Assembly: GCA_001931905.2 (NCBI GenBank)
Contig: MSJI02000513.1
Coordinates: 1-12,516, forward strand
DNA: 12,516 bases
Direction of reading: 5' to 3'
Source of the DNA: Cladosporium sp. IMV 00045
Taxonomy: Eukaryota; Ascomycota; Dothideomycetes; Cladosporiales; Cladosporiaceae
A model generated the notes under the pieces. The model did not search any database. It was not told the DNA's origin and worked only from the letters and a program-made list of their open reading frames with translations. The position numbers were made by a program, and so were the translations under genes. Each line of letters starts with the position of its first letter. The first letter of the stretch is position 1. Shown piece by piece: positions 1 through 8,160 of this stretch.

Positions 1-38
1 GAAGAGGTCAAGCTGAACTGAACTCTCGCTACGCCGAA

Positions 39-3000
39 ATGAATCGCTATGCGAGACAAGCTGCTACAAGGCAGCAGCAACAAACGACGATGCAAGGCAA
101 GGTTGAAGAGAAGCTTAGAGAGCTCCAACGTGAGGAGGCAAAAGTTGCAGAAAGGAAGAAGGGCCGGGTTAACTATACCACTTACCGGAGTCAGTTCAAC
201 CTAGTCCACGACGAGCGCAAGGTTCTGGATGAATATTTGAAGGATGTACAATTCGGCCTTGCGCGAGAGATGCAAAGGGTCCTCAAGGAGAGAAGCCAGA
301 GGAAAATCACCGACGAGCTGCTGCAAGCCGTTGAACATGAGACCACGGACACGCAAGATCAAGACGACAACTTGGAAGGTCTAGAACAAGATATGGCTCG
401 CATTCGAAAAGATCTCGCAAACGCAGATACGCAGATGAAAGCTCTCGGTCATTGGTCCCGGCAAGCAACATTGAACGCTCGCTTCCAGGATACCACATTA
501 GCTGCTGAGACGGAAACTACTATGCTCCGTGACGTGCTCGTTATACCGGCAATGCGCGTCAGAGCAGACGCCCAACGCGAAATAGACGATTGCACTGAAC
601 AAATCAAGCAGGCGAGGAACGCAACCTTGCGGCAGGAGCTGATTGAATACAGAGAAACAATTAAAGCCCAGGTTGGCGTTCTTAACACTTATGTAAATCT
701 CATGCATAAGGTCAAGAATCTCGAGTATTATGAGACCCTGAAGCTCGAGCCTTACGCCCGCAAAGCTGTATGCTTGGGACTTCTCGACTTGAACGCCGAA
801 ATGGATGACCTCCGTCGCAACGAGATCCACGAATCCTACGAAATCGAAAGTGGATTCACAGTCCGCCAGTTCAAGCCGGGACACATTTCGGATATCAACA
901 CATGGCGAGATCTTCGCGAAACCATTGAGCGACTCGAAACGCCGATCAAAAAGCGAGCACAGCTCCTTGAGCTCACAGGCCAGCACCATGCAGACGAGCA
1001 AGAGCTAGACCAGAAAATCGACGAAAGGATCGCGGATCTCCGTGAGGGGATACGCTCGAGGAGAGCACAAATGTTTGCCAGCCATCGCGAGGCACGCTCT
1101 GCAGCCAGGCGCGCTACTTCCGTGCGCGCACAGCTGGCAGCTGAGCCCAAATCAGCATCCACGAGAGCACCTAAGCCTGTCGAATCCGCTTCTGCGAGCA
1201 AAGCGGAACACGATCGCGTACGGCCGGTCTCGAAGCCCAAATCGGCAGTCCAGGAAGCACAGAAACCTATCGAACATCCTCTCGTACATGTAAGCTTGGC
1301 AGAATTCAGTCATGCGAGTGATGCAGAGCATGCGTTGAAGACATTGATCGAGCAAACAAACGAATCATTGTATCCAGTTGCACACGCCCATTACATGCGC
1401 CAAAGGCTTGAAGGAAAGCTCAAGGTGCATTCCTATCAAGCCGCTCGATATCGCGAAAAACTGCAGAACCTTTCAACCAGCGCACCACAGAGCCGGATTG
1501 TATCACTTGGGGCGCAACTTTCTCGCGAATTGAGTTCGGCCAAAGTTGTGCAGGCGAGATTGGCCGAAATGTCACGCAGTAATCCACAGATGCAACATGT
1601 GCCCCGCGCCCACTCGCCATCGAAGGCGACCAACACAACGCAATCTGAGCTCCAAGAAAGGCTCGTGAGTTTGAAACGACAACTCGCGGAGTCTAACGAA
1701 CGCCAGGATGCCGAGATAGCAGCGGCTTTGGAGTTACGAATTCAAGGAACACAGAGGGACATCGCAAGTTCGCTCCTCGAAAGTATGTTGCGGCGCAAGG
1801 CTTCTTTAGGAGCTGAGAACCCCGATTCACTGCGCGATCTGGACCTCCAAATCGCTCGTCAGCAAGATGCAGCCGTTCAGCATTCGCAAACGATGGCTAT
1901 GCGGGAGAATATATTCAAAAGGAAAAAAACCGAGGCTAAGCGATCACGCAAAATCGCTCGACTAGAAGCAAGAATTGCCAAGCGACAAAAAGCAACTGAA
2001 GAGCCGACCTTGGACAAATCGAATTCTTTAAGCTCGCAAGATGCTATCGTGAGTCAGGGCCAGGATGGCCTGCAAAGTGACACCGAGGCCATGCGAGCCG
2101 CCACCACAACCACGGAGACTCCTATCGAGCCTACAGGCGAGCCTCTTTCGGACCTGAATTGGTGCTTGTCGGAGGACAACTCCCAGCCAGAGGCGAGTTA
2201 CAATACAGATGTGAACCTAAAAACAGATCAGAGGTTCAATGCAGATGCGAATTCCGACCCGGACGCAAGTTCCCCCCCAAAGCCGAGCTCCACAGGATCT
2301 GGATTGTTCTTCACATCAACTGAGCCTAAGAAAGCAGCACATGATTTCTTTGCGGGCGCAACATTTCACGAGGGCCGGGTCTTGAAATCATCATCCCTTC
2401 TTGAGCACAAACAATCTGTCGACCTGATTGAGCCATTGGCGTCATTTCCGCCAGAGCCAAAGGAGAGTGTCTCGACTTCGCACCCAGGAGCACTCGCTGC
2501 GAATGAAGGGAACCCCATACCTCACACTGATGATCAGAACATGAGTGCTTCACATGACAAGTCCCAGGATGATGGTGTCTCCACTGAGGCTGCCAGCCCC
2601 AGCCTTAGTGAGAATGACGCTTCTGCCAAGAATCAAGCGGCACAGGATCCATCAGCCTCGGAAACATCAAGTTTGCCATCCACGTACACCGACACTAGTG
2701 AGCCCGTCGAGCCTACAAACACAATGGCTCAACCGGCAGAGGAGATTAGCATTGAATATGAGATCCCTTCCGGCGATATGCGGAGAGCCCTCACATCTTC
2801 AACAACCTCAAAAGCTTCGTTTTGGAGATACAGTCTTTACAAGAACGCAGCAGGCGAAGCACCTACCCGTCACTACTGCACGACGTATGAGCAGACTGAA
2901 GCTCAACTTGCCAAGTTTCTCGAAGAGAAGGTCGTCGGTTTCGACCTGGAGTGGGATATTGGGACAAAGCCGGGTGTATCGCCACCAAAGCGCTGCGTTT

Positions 3001-4184
3001 CTCTGATACAAATCGCTGCGCAGGACAAGGTCGCTCTGTTTCACATTGCGTTGTTTCGTGGCCGCGATTCCGCCGATGATCTCTTGCCACCATCACTACG
3101 TGCATTTCTTGAGACCCCCAACATCATGAAAACCGGCGTCAATGTCGGCGGTGACGTTACAAGAATGAAGACCTGCTTCGGCGTGGAAATGCAAGGCTGT
3201 GTTGAGCTCAGCCACTGGTACAGACAAGTCACGTACGGAGAGGCTAACCCCAAGCTCGTCAACAAAGTGCTCGTGTCGCTTGGGAAGCAAGTTCAAGAGA
3301 TCTTGTACCTGCCGCTTGCCAAAGGTGAGGTACGTACAAGCACGTGGTCGAGGCGACTCGATTCCGAACAGATAGAGTACGCCATTTCGGATGCCTACGC
3401 CGGCCTGAGACTGTACTACGAGCTCGAGAAGAAGAGGAAGGCCATGGCTTCGAAGCCTCCAAGACCCGCATTTTGGGAGCTTCGCCTGGACATCCCCCTC
3501 GGAGAAGGCATAACCCGACCGACCAAAACCAAGCAAGCCAAGCCCGCTCCCGTGACTCAAGAAGAACCTGCAGATGAACCCGAAGCCACCCAAGAGCTCG
3601 ACGACGGCGAAGCAAGCGAAGACGAAAGCGAAACCGAAGACGAGCGCTTCTTCGACGCCGCCGAAGACCTCGAAGACTCCTACCTCGACTCCCAAGACGC
3701 CAGCGAACCTCCCCTCCCCGAAATCACCTACCCCACGCTCCCGCCACTCAAAGACTTCTCTCCCTCCTCTTCAGAAGACGACAACTCCAGCCTCCCCTCC
3801 GACCCCCTCTCAAGACCCCCACCCCCTTCCCGCTCTGCCACGCTCCCCACCCCCGAAGCAACCGCCGCCGACGCCTGGGCGCGCTCATGGCAAGCCAACC
3901 TCCCCACCAGCTACGTCCTGCAAGTGACGCAGCCGCAACTGCGCGCCTACCACGTGTGGCACCACCAAGGGTTCTCACTCGACGAGACGGCCGCGCTGCT
4001 GCGTCGCGAGCCGCTGGCTTCTTCGACTGTTGTGACGTACGTCGCCGAGGCGCTGCAGAAGGAGAATTTGGAGTTTGAGGCGGGGAGGGCGAAGGATGTG
4101 CTTGACAGGTTGCCGATGGCGTCGAGGTCGAGGTTTTCGAGGCTGTTCGGGAAGGTGCAGAGGGTTGGGAAGTTGGAGAAGTAA
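39..4184 (+). CDS. Coiled-coil protein with WRN/RNase D-type DEDDy 3'-5' exonuclease domain and C-terminal HTH (possibly 5'-partial)
   Basis: Likely a nuclear 3'-5' exonuclease acting on DNA or RNA. The 1381-residue frame has no intron. Residues 1-440 and about 545-650 are charged, helical and coiled-coil-like, and a basic cluster at 627-648 could be a nuclear localisation signal. Residues 650-920 are Ser/Thr/Pro-rich and look disordered. The exonuclease domain spans about 928-1130. Its catalytic set is complete: D969 and E971 in FDLEW (Exo I), D1039 in GGDVTRM (Exo II), and Y1114 and D1118 in YAISDAYAG (Exo III, DEDDy subtype). An acidic linker (about 1180-1220) and a Pro/Ser-rich stretch lead to a helix-turn-helix module at about 1292-1360, resembling the HTH found at the C-terminus of RecQ/WRN-like proteins. 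No helicase motifs are present. The frame stays open from base 3 to the ATG at 39, so the true start may lie outside the window. Catalytic class is well supported; substrate and pathway are unknown. Confidence 0.88.
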   Translation: MNRYARQAATRQQQQTTMQGKVEEKLRELQREEAKVAERKKGRVNYTTYRSQFNLVHDERKVLDEYLKDVQFGLAREMQRVLKERSQRKITDELLQAVEHETTDTQDQDDNLEGLEQDMARIRKDLANADTQMKALGHWSRQATLNARFQDTTLAAETETTMLRDVLVIPAMRVRADAQREIDDCTEQIKQARNATLRQELIEYRETIKAQVGVLNTYVNLMHKVKNLEYYETLKLEPYARKAVCLGLLDLNAEMDDLRRNEIHESYEIESGFTVRQFKPGHISDINTWRDLRETIERLETPIKKRAQLLELTGQHHADEQELDQKIDERIADLREGIRSRRAQMFASHREARSAARRATSVRAQLAAEPKSASTRAPKPVESASASKAEHDRVRPVSKPKSAVQEAQKPIEHPLVHVSLAEFSHASDAEHALKTLIEQTNESLYPVAHAHYMRQRLEGKLKVHSYQAARYREKLQNLSTSAPQSRIVSLGAQLSRELSSAKVVQARLAEMSRSNPQMQHVPRAHSPSKATNTTQSELQERLVSLKRQLAESNERQDAEIAAALELRIQGTQRDIASSLLESMLRRKASLGAENPDSLRDLDLQIARQQDAAVQHSQTMAMRENIFKRKKTEAKRSRKIARLEARIAKRQKATEEPTLDKSNSLSSQDAIVSQGQDGLQSDTEAMRAATTTTETPIEPTGEPLSDLNWCLSEDNSQPEASYNTDVNLKTDQRFNADANSDPDASSPPKPSSTGSGLFFTSTEPKKAAHDFFAGATFHEGRVLKSSSLLEHKQSVDLIEPLASFPPEPKESVSTSHPGALAANEGNPIPHTDDQNMSASHDKSQDDGVSTEAASPSLSENDASAKNQAAQDPSASETSSLPSTYTDTSEPVEPTNTMAQPAEEISIEYEIPSGDMRRALTSSTTSKASFWRYSLYKNAAGEAPTRHYCTTYEQTEAQLAKFLEEKVVGFDLEWDIGTKPGVSPPKRCVSLIQIAAQDKVALFHIALFRGRDSADDLLPPSLRAFLETPNIMKTGVNVGGDVTRMKTCFGVEMQGCVELSHWYRQVTYGEANPKLVNKVLVSLGKQVQEILYLPLAKGEVRTSTWSRRLDSEQIEYAISDAYAGLRLYYELEKKRKAMASKPPRPAFWELRLDIPLGEGITRPTKTKQAKPAPVTQEEPADEPEATQELDDGEASEDESETEDERFFDAAEDLEDSYLDSQDASEPPLPEITYPTLPPLKDFSPSSSEDDNSSLPSDPLSRPPPPSRSATLPTPEATAADAWARSWQANLPTSYVLQVTQPQLRAYHVWHHQGFSLDETAALLRREPLASSTVVTYVAEALQKENLEFEAGRAKDVLDRLPMASRSRFSRLFGKVQRVGKLEK

Positions 4185-4589
4185 GTACGGGGAAGGAAGG
4201 GGCTGGGTGATGAGGCTTTTTCATTTGGAGATTTGAACGGTCAGGGTTGGGGAATGTCTAGGATGTAATGTATATGTATTTGTACGATAGTTGCGCGTGA
4301 TGGCCCGTGGAGAGGAAAGGTTTGCGGCAATTCGGTTGTCCTTGACAGAAGGGCAGAACAGATTTCAATCTCTTTTCTAACTCGCTACCAATACTTGTGC
4401 CAGCTCCTAGTAGAAATTGACTCCTGTGCTTGCGCTTGCTCGTGTAATGCCTTCGTCTAGGACTACGAAAAGGGAAGAAAGGAAAGTTGACAGTGTGCTA
4501 CCCTGATGCCCTCGAACGCCACGAAAACGCTTGCTAAACCCTGAAAAGAAAACAGTGAAACAATCCACCGAGATACTGCGGCCAAACAA
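4185..4589. other. Convergent intergenic region (3' ends of two genes)
   Basis: These 405 bases lie between the stop of the exonuclease gene (+) and the stop of the membrane-protein gene (-). They must hold both 3' untranslated regions. I see no coding segment or RNA gene here. Confidence 0.7.
4271..4280 (+). promoter_or_regulatory. Possible 3'-end processing (efficiency) element
   Basis: TATATGTATT lies about 90 bases after the exonuclease stop codon. It resembles the TAYRTA-type efficiency elements that precede fungal poly(A) sites. There is no clear AATAAA nearby. This is inference from motif and position only. Confidence 0.3.
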
Positions 4590-6206
4590 TCAACCCGCCG
4601 CAGCAGGTTTGATCCCCGCCCTCTCCATAAACCCACTGAACGTCGTCTGCCTCCTTGCATCAGTCTCCCTCTCAACCACCAATCCCTGCCCAGGACCACG
4701 CCTCGGAGTATACGGCGTTCCCAGCGCTCTCTCCGCCTCACGAGCCTGCGCCGCAGGCGCACGAGTGGGAGTCGTCTGGTTCGCCACGCGGATGGGTTCT
4801 GGGACGAGCGGCGAAGTCGCCATGGTCGCCCAGGTGTTGTAGGAGTGGCGGTCTGGGTCTGTTGGGTTCGGCGGGGCTGGGTTATTGTTATTGATGTTAC
4901 TTTGGGAGTTTGCTTTTCGCCGGTCGGGTGTGCTGGCTTCTAGTTCGATTTGGGGCATAAGGACGCTGATTGTTTCGGTGCTGTCGCTGGTGGATGCGCG
5001 GGGTCTGTACGGTGCGTTGCGCGTGCGGCAGGCGTTTGCTGCAGCAGCAGTTGTTGTTGGCGCTGCCGCCGATGCTGTCATTTGTCTTCTTAGCGAGTGG
5101 GATGATTTCTTTGGGCGGAGAGCTCGAATGGGCGAGATGGTGTAGGCGTGGGTGAGAGTTCCGCGCTTGAGGTGGGAGGGAAAGTTACTATTCTTCGGTG
5201 AAGGTGGTGTTTGGAACATTGAAGAGTGCGAGAACAAAGGGCGCATCTTGGGTGTGCGCGCTAGTGTTATAGGTCCTGAAGCTGTGGCAGTGTAGCCTGT
5301 GGTAAAGTCTTCAGGATTCGATGCTCGAGGCGGCGATGGAGTACCGCGAACAAAATCTGTCCTGTGCCCGTTCGATGGGTCCATGACTGGTTCAGATATG
5401 GAGCGTGTGTGCATTGGAAGTCGATAGGGATCCGCATTTAAGCTTGTGAGCTGGTCGGCTGTTGAGAAATGCTTATGGCTGGGATGATAGTCGTCGCTAT
5501 TGCGCTTTCGACGGCTGAGACACCACATGACGAGGCTGATGGAGATAATCCCCAGTAGTATCCCTGGCAGAAACCCAGCGACGAAACTCTTGCCGGAGAA
5601 GTCTTCAAGAGAGAGTTTGGTAGTAGACCCGTCACTAAGTGACACGCCATCTATGGCACTAGAAAAGTCCGCAGTCGACGTCGGCTCATCAGATTCTGTC
5701 GTAGAATCTGCTGCTGTGGTTCCAATGGCAGATGCTGAACTCCTAGACGGTAGTGCTGAAGTTGTCGAAGTTGAAGATTCGGTTGAGGCAGGACTTTTTG
5801 CGGTCTGGACTGCACACAGGCCGCTGTGACAAGTTGATCCAACAGGACAACACGAATCTCCACATTCGTCCAGAGACATTGTGGGATCCGAATGAAGCTG
5901 ATTTCCTGGAAAGAGGGTGGCATTCTGTGCTTTCTGGTCGCAATTGATAGGCGATATGAACTTGCAATCCTGGCCAGCAGGACAGCAAAGGACAGCCATG
6001 GCAGAGGTTTCGAGCTGGAGACAGGTCGCCGACGCTGGACAGCAGAAGTCGGAAGGGTATTGCGAGCCGCATTGCTGCAGAGAGCTGTCGCCGCCGCACA
6101 TGTTGGAGTCTCGTGTGGTGTGATGCGGGAGCGCTGGTATTGATACTGCTGCGGCGTGTGAGTGAAAGAGAGAGGTCAATATTAAGGCGAGAGCAATGAA
6201 TGCCAT
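4590..6206 (-). CDS. Type I membrane protein with 14-cysteine ectodomain and long disordered cytoplasmic tail
   Basis: Predicted 538-residue surface or endomembrane protein. The frame stays open upstream to 6338, but 6206 is its first ATG and is followed directly by a signal peptide (about 1-20, cleavage near HAAA-V). The ectodomain has 14 cysteines (37, 46, 55, 56, 62, 74, 75, 81, 89, 115, 119, 120, 126, 131), including three CC pairs each followed by Pro (CCPA, CCPA, CCPV), enough for seven disulfides. One N-glycosylation sequon is at N95 (NAT). A Ser/Thr-rich stalk (about 138-200) looks like an O-mannosylated spacer. The transmembrane helix is about 208-230, followed by a basic stop-transfer run (SRRKR). 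The 300-residue tail is disordered and rich in S/T-P sites. The layout recalls fungal Mid2/WSC-like wall-stress sensors, but I see no true WSC or Mid2 signature. Family name unknown; a sensor or signalling role is inference. Confidence 0.82.
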   Translation of the reverse strand: MAFIALALILTSLFHSHAAAVSIPALPHHTTRDSNMCGGDSSLQQCGSQYPSDFCCPASATCLQLETSAMAVLCCPAGQDCKFISPINCDQKAQNATLFPGNQLHSDPTMSLDECGDSCCPVGSTCHSGLCAVQTAKSPASTESSTSTTSALPSRSSASAIGTTAADSTTESDEPTSTADFSSAIDGVSLSDGSTTKLSLEDFSGKSFVAGFLPGILLGIISISLVMWCLSRRKRNSDDYHPSHKHFSTADQLTSLNADPYRLPMHTRSISEPVMDPSNGHRTDFVRGTPSPPRASNPEDFTTGYTATASGPITLARTPKMRPLFSHSSMFQTPPSPKNSNFPSHLKRGTLTHAYTISPIRALRPKKSSHSLRRQMTASAAAPTTTAAAANACRTRNAPYRPRASTSDSTETISVLMPQIELEASTPDRRKANSQSNINNNNPAPPNPTDPDRHSYNTWATMATSPLVPEPIRVANQTTPTRAPAAQAREAERALGTPYTPRRGPGQGLVVERETDARRQTTFSGFMERAGIKPAAAG

Positions 6207-6770
6207 GCTGCTTGCAATTATGATGGATGAACCGGCGGAAACAATAGGAGCAGAAAAGATAGTTAATGCGAGAAATGAAGGCCGTGGCAGATGCGCCCAA
6301 GACAAGGCGTATGATGAGACTGACTCTTCAGAGAACAAGACATGAACAGCACGAACCGAGACGATTCACTGGTCATACCTATGAAGATTTCTACAGGCGA
6401 TGCCCGAAGGAATGTCGAGGCATGCCATCATTGACCACGACGGAGAGGCCACTGCAAGCGCTCTGGAAAAGAACGTGACCTCATCGCGTCTTCGCGAGAG
6501 TTGGCAGAGGTCAATACGTGATGCCTCTCCGTCATGCGTGAGAGAAAGACAACAGTGGTATGAAACAGAAGTAAGCGCCGTGTTTCAATACTTTGGGCAG
6601 GCGGCGAAGTGAGAGGTGTGGTTGGATGGATTGATGAAGTCCTGCCCGGCTAATTTGCGGCGGTGCTCGGGGGTTTCTCATTGGGGATTTGCGATGTCTG
6701 CTGGATGCAACGACAAAAGGCACTGGCGAGGGAACAGACTCTCGATTGCCGCCCTACACACATCAACATC
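6207..6770. promoter_or_regulatory. Divergent promoter region shared by the membrane-protein and mitoribosomal genes
   Basis: This 564-base gap separates two start codons that point away from each other, so both promoters and 5' leaders must lie here unless upstream exons exist. An inverted CCAAT box is at 6680-6684. An ATG at 6705 is in frame with the + gene and would add 22 residues with no matching character, so I did not use it as the start. Confidence 0.6.
6680..6684 (-). promoter_or_regulatory. CCAAT box (inverted, ATTGG)
   Basis: ATTGG lies 91 bases before the ATG at 6771. CCAAT boxes in either orientation are bound by the fungal HAP/CBC complex, which regulates many mitochondrial and respiratory genes. 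The position and the mitochondrial product fit, but a 5-base motif also occurs by chance. Confidence 0.35.
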
Positions 6771-7800
6771 ATGATCACCAGAAGAATAGCACGCCCTCTG
6801 GGCGCTTTCGCCAAGGAGTGGACTTCCACAAGCGTGAGTGAACGGTTGCCTACCTCAATCTCCTAAAAAAATCACCTGTTGACATTCCACCTCCCTCTAG
6901 ACCCGCGCCTCCGTCTCCTCGCAAATACAATACCGCGCCTTCTCTCGCACGCTCCGCCGTACATTCCAGGAGACACCTACTACCCGGCCTCTTCCTCTTC
7001 TGACCTACGACAAGGAATTTAAAGAGCATGGTGTCCCTGGTCTGTTCGACTCCTTCGGCTTCGACATGGGATGGACGACTTACCAATCGATGATCCTGCA
7101 AAAGCTCGACGAGCTGCTGGCCGGCGAGCCCGACGAGAAGGAGGACATCAAGAACCTGGTGCTCAAGTACGCGCGCGACCCGATGAACGCCTCTGTCTTC
7201 AACCACGCCAGCGCCGCCTTCAACAACCACTTCTTCTACCAGTCCCTCGCCATCAAGCCCATGCCGCTCGACCGCTACAAGCCGCTGGAGGACAGCCTGA
7301 TCGAGACGTTCGGCTCCGTCGACACCCTCCGCACCACCTTCATCGACACCGCCGCCGCCATGTTCGCCCCCGGCTACGTCTGGCTCGTGTACTGCAAGGA
7401 CGCCGAAGCGCGCCAGGGCCGCGCCTCCAAGGGCGCCTGGCGCATCCTGACCACCTACGCGGCCGGCACGCCCTTCCCCGAAGCGGGCTACCGCACGCAG
7501 GGCATCGACGCCAACAACCAGTCCCCCGACTCCTACCGCAACTACCAGGTGGCCAACTCGGCCGGCGCCTTCGGCTCCCTGAGCCAGGGCGGGCAGCAGG
7601 CGGCCAAAATCCCGCCCGGCGGCACCAGCGTCGCCCCCGTGCTGTGCGTCAGCACCTGGGAGCACACTTACATCTACAACTACGGCCTGGCGGGCAAGAG
7701 GAAGTTCGTGAGCGAGTGGTGGGACGCGATCGACTGGCAGCGCGTCGAGTCGCGCGCTCCCCCAGAGTGCACGGGACAGTCTTTTGGTAACTGGCAGTAA
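6771..7800 (+). CDS. Mitochondrial small-subunit ribosomal protein, Fe/Mn superoxide dismutase fold (mS42/mS43 type)
   Basis: A structural protein of the mitochondrial 37S subunit. Two exons, 6771-6833 and 6901-7800, encode 320 residues. The first exon gives a 21-residue basic start (MITRRIARPLGAFAK...) and the second continues with an Arg-rich stretch; together they look like a mitochondrial presequence. The SOD fold follows: a first helix around GWTTYQ (78-83), then FNNHFFYQSL (128-137, His131 kept), then a C-terminal TWEHTYIYNYG (273-283, His276 kept) and a closing WWDAIDW. By eye against bacterial SOD, the first His ligand is replaced by Gly (about 74) and the Asp of DxWEH by Ser272. Half the metal site is gone, as in the SOD-derived ribosomal proteins Rsm26/Mrp1. 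About 65 residues between the two halves exceed the bacterial enzyme length. I cannot decide between mS42 and mS43. Codon third positions are strikingly C/G-rich after about 7090. Confidence 0.85.
6834..6900 (+). other. Spliceosomal intron in the mitoribosomal gene
   Basis: A 67-base intron with donor GTGAGT at 6834 and acceptor CTCTAG ending at 6900. A weak branch-like TTGAC is at 6879-6883, followed by a pyrimidine-rich tract. Removing it joins exon 1 in phase 0 to a frame open from 6901 to the stop at 7798. Without splicing, the exon 1 frame hits TAA inside the intron (near 6864). Confidence 0.82.
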
Positions 7801-8119
7801 GCGAAGGGGAGAATTGGTTTCGCCGGCCTTCCGCGCGTCGGCACACGTATGGCTTTGAAAGACATGGACCTTTAAGAGCGAGGACGAGCGAGGAAAAGGC
7901 ATCAACGCAGGTCGGTCAGGGATCGAAAACGTATTCCACAAGAGGAGGTTCACAAGAAGCCACGATGCCTTCTGCGATCTTATGATGGAGGAGAGGGAGA
8001 GAGAGGAGTAGGCCACGTCTGAGGAAAACACTCCGAAACAGCATTTTACGAAGGGGGGACCGGCCGAGGTTTTCCCTTTTCCCTGTATTTGTATCTCATC
8101 AGGCCTTCCCGGAATTAAC

Positions 8120-8160
8120 TGTAGCAGTATTAAATGTAGCAGTATTAAAAAAAAAAAAAA
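8120..8160 (+). repeat. 15-base direct tandem duplication ending in A14
   Basis: The unit TGTAGCAGTATTAAA occurs twice in a row (8120-8134 and 8135-8149) and runs into a 14-base A tract (8147-8160). It lies about 320 bases past the mitoribosomal stop codon. It could be replication slippage, or the scar of an insertion with a poly(A) end. Confidence 0.85.

Noticed and set aside
3096..3695. 199-codon - strand frame inside the exonuclease gene
   Set aside because: It is antisense to the catalytic domain, whose motifs are unambiguous on the + strand.
3748..4224. 158-codon - strand frame at the end of the exonuclease gene
   Set aside because: Ser/Pro/Arg-rich shadow of the C-rich linker and G-rich end; no recognisable domain.
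6207..6338. 44-residue N-terminal extension of the membrane protein
   Set aside because: The extension starts at a TTG codon and contains no ATG. The first ATG at 6206 is followed directly by a good signal peptide.
6705..6770. Upstream in-frame ATG for the mitoribosomal gene
   Set aside because: It would add 22 residues with mixed charge in front of a fitting presequence. The ATG at 6771 has A at -3 and gives the expected basic start. The alternative is not excluded.
7071..7790. 239-codon frame on the + strand overlapping the mitoribosomal gene
   Set aside because: It is a shifted reading of the GC3-rich exon, giving an Arg/Pro/His-rich translation without known features.
7066..7800. Active Fe/Mn superoxide dismutase
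   Set aside because: Two of four metal ligands are replaced, and the N-terminus looks mitochondrial with an insertion between the two halves. The SOD-derived mitoribosomal family fits better.
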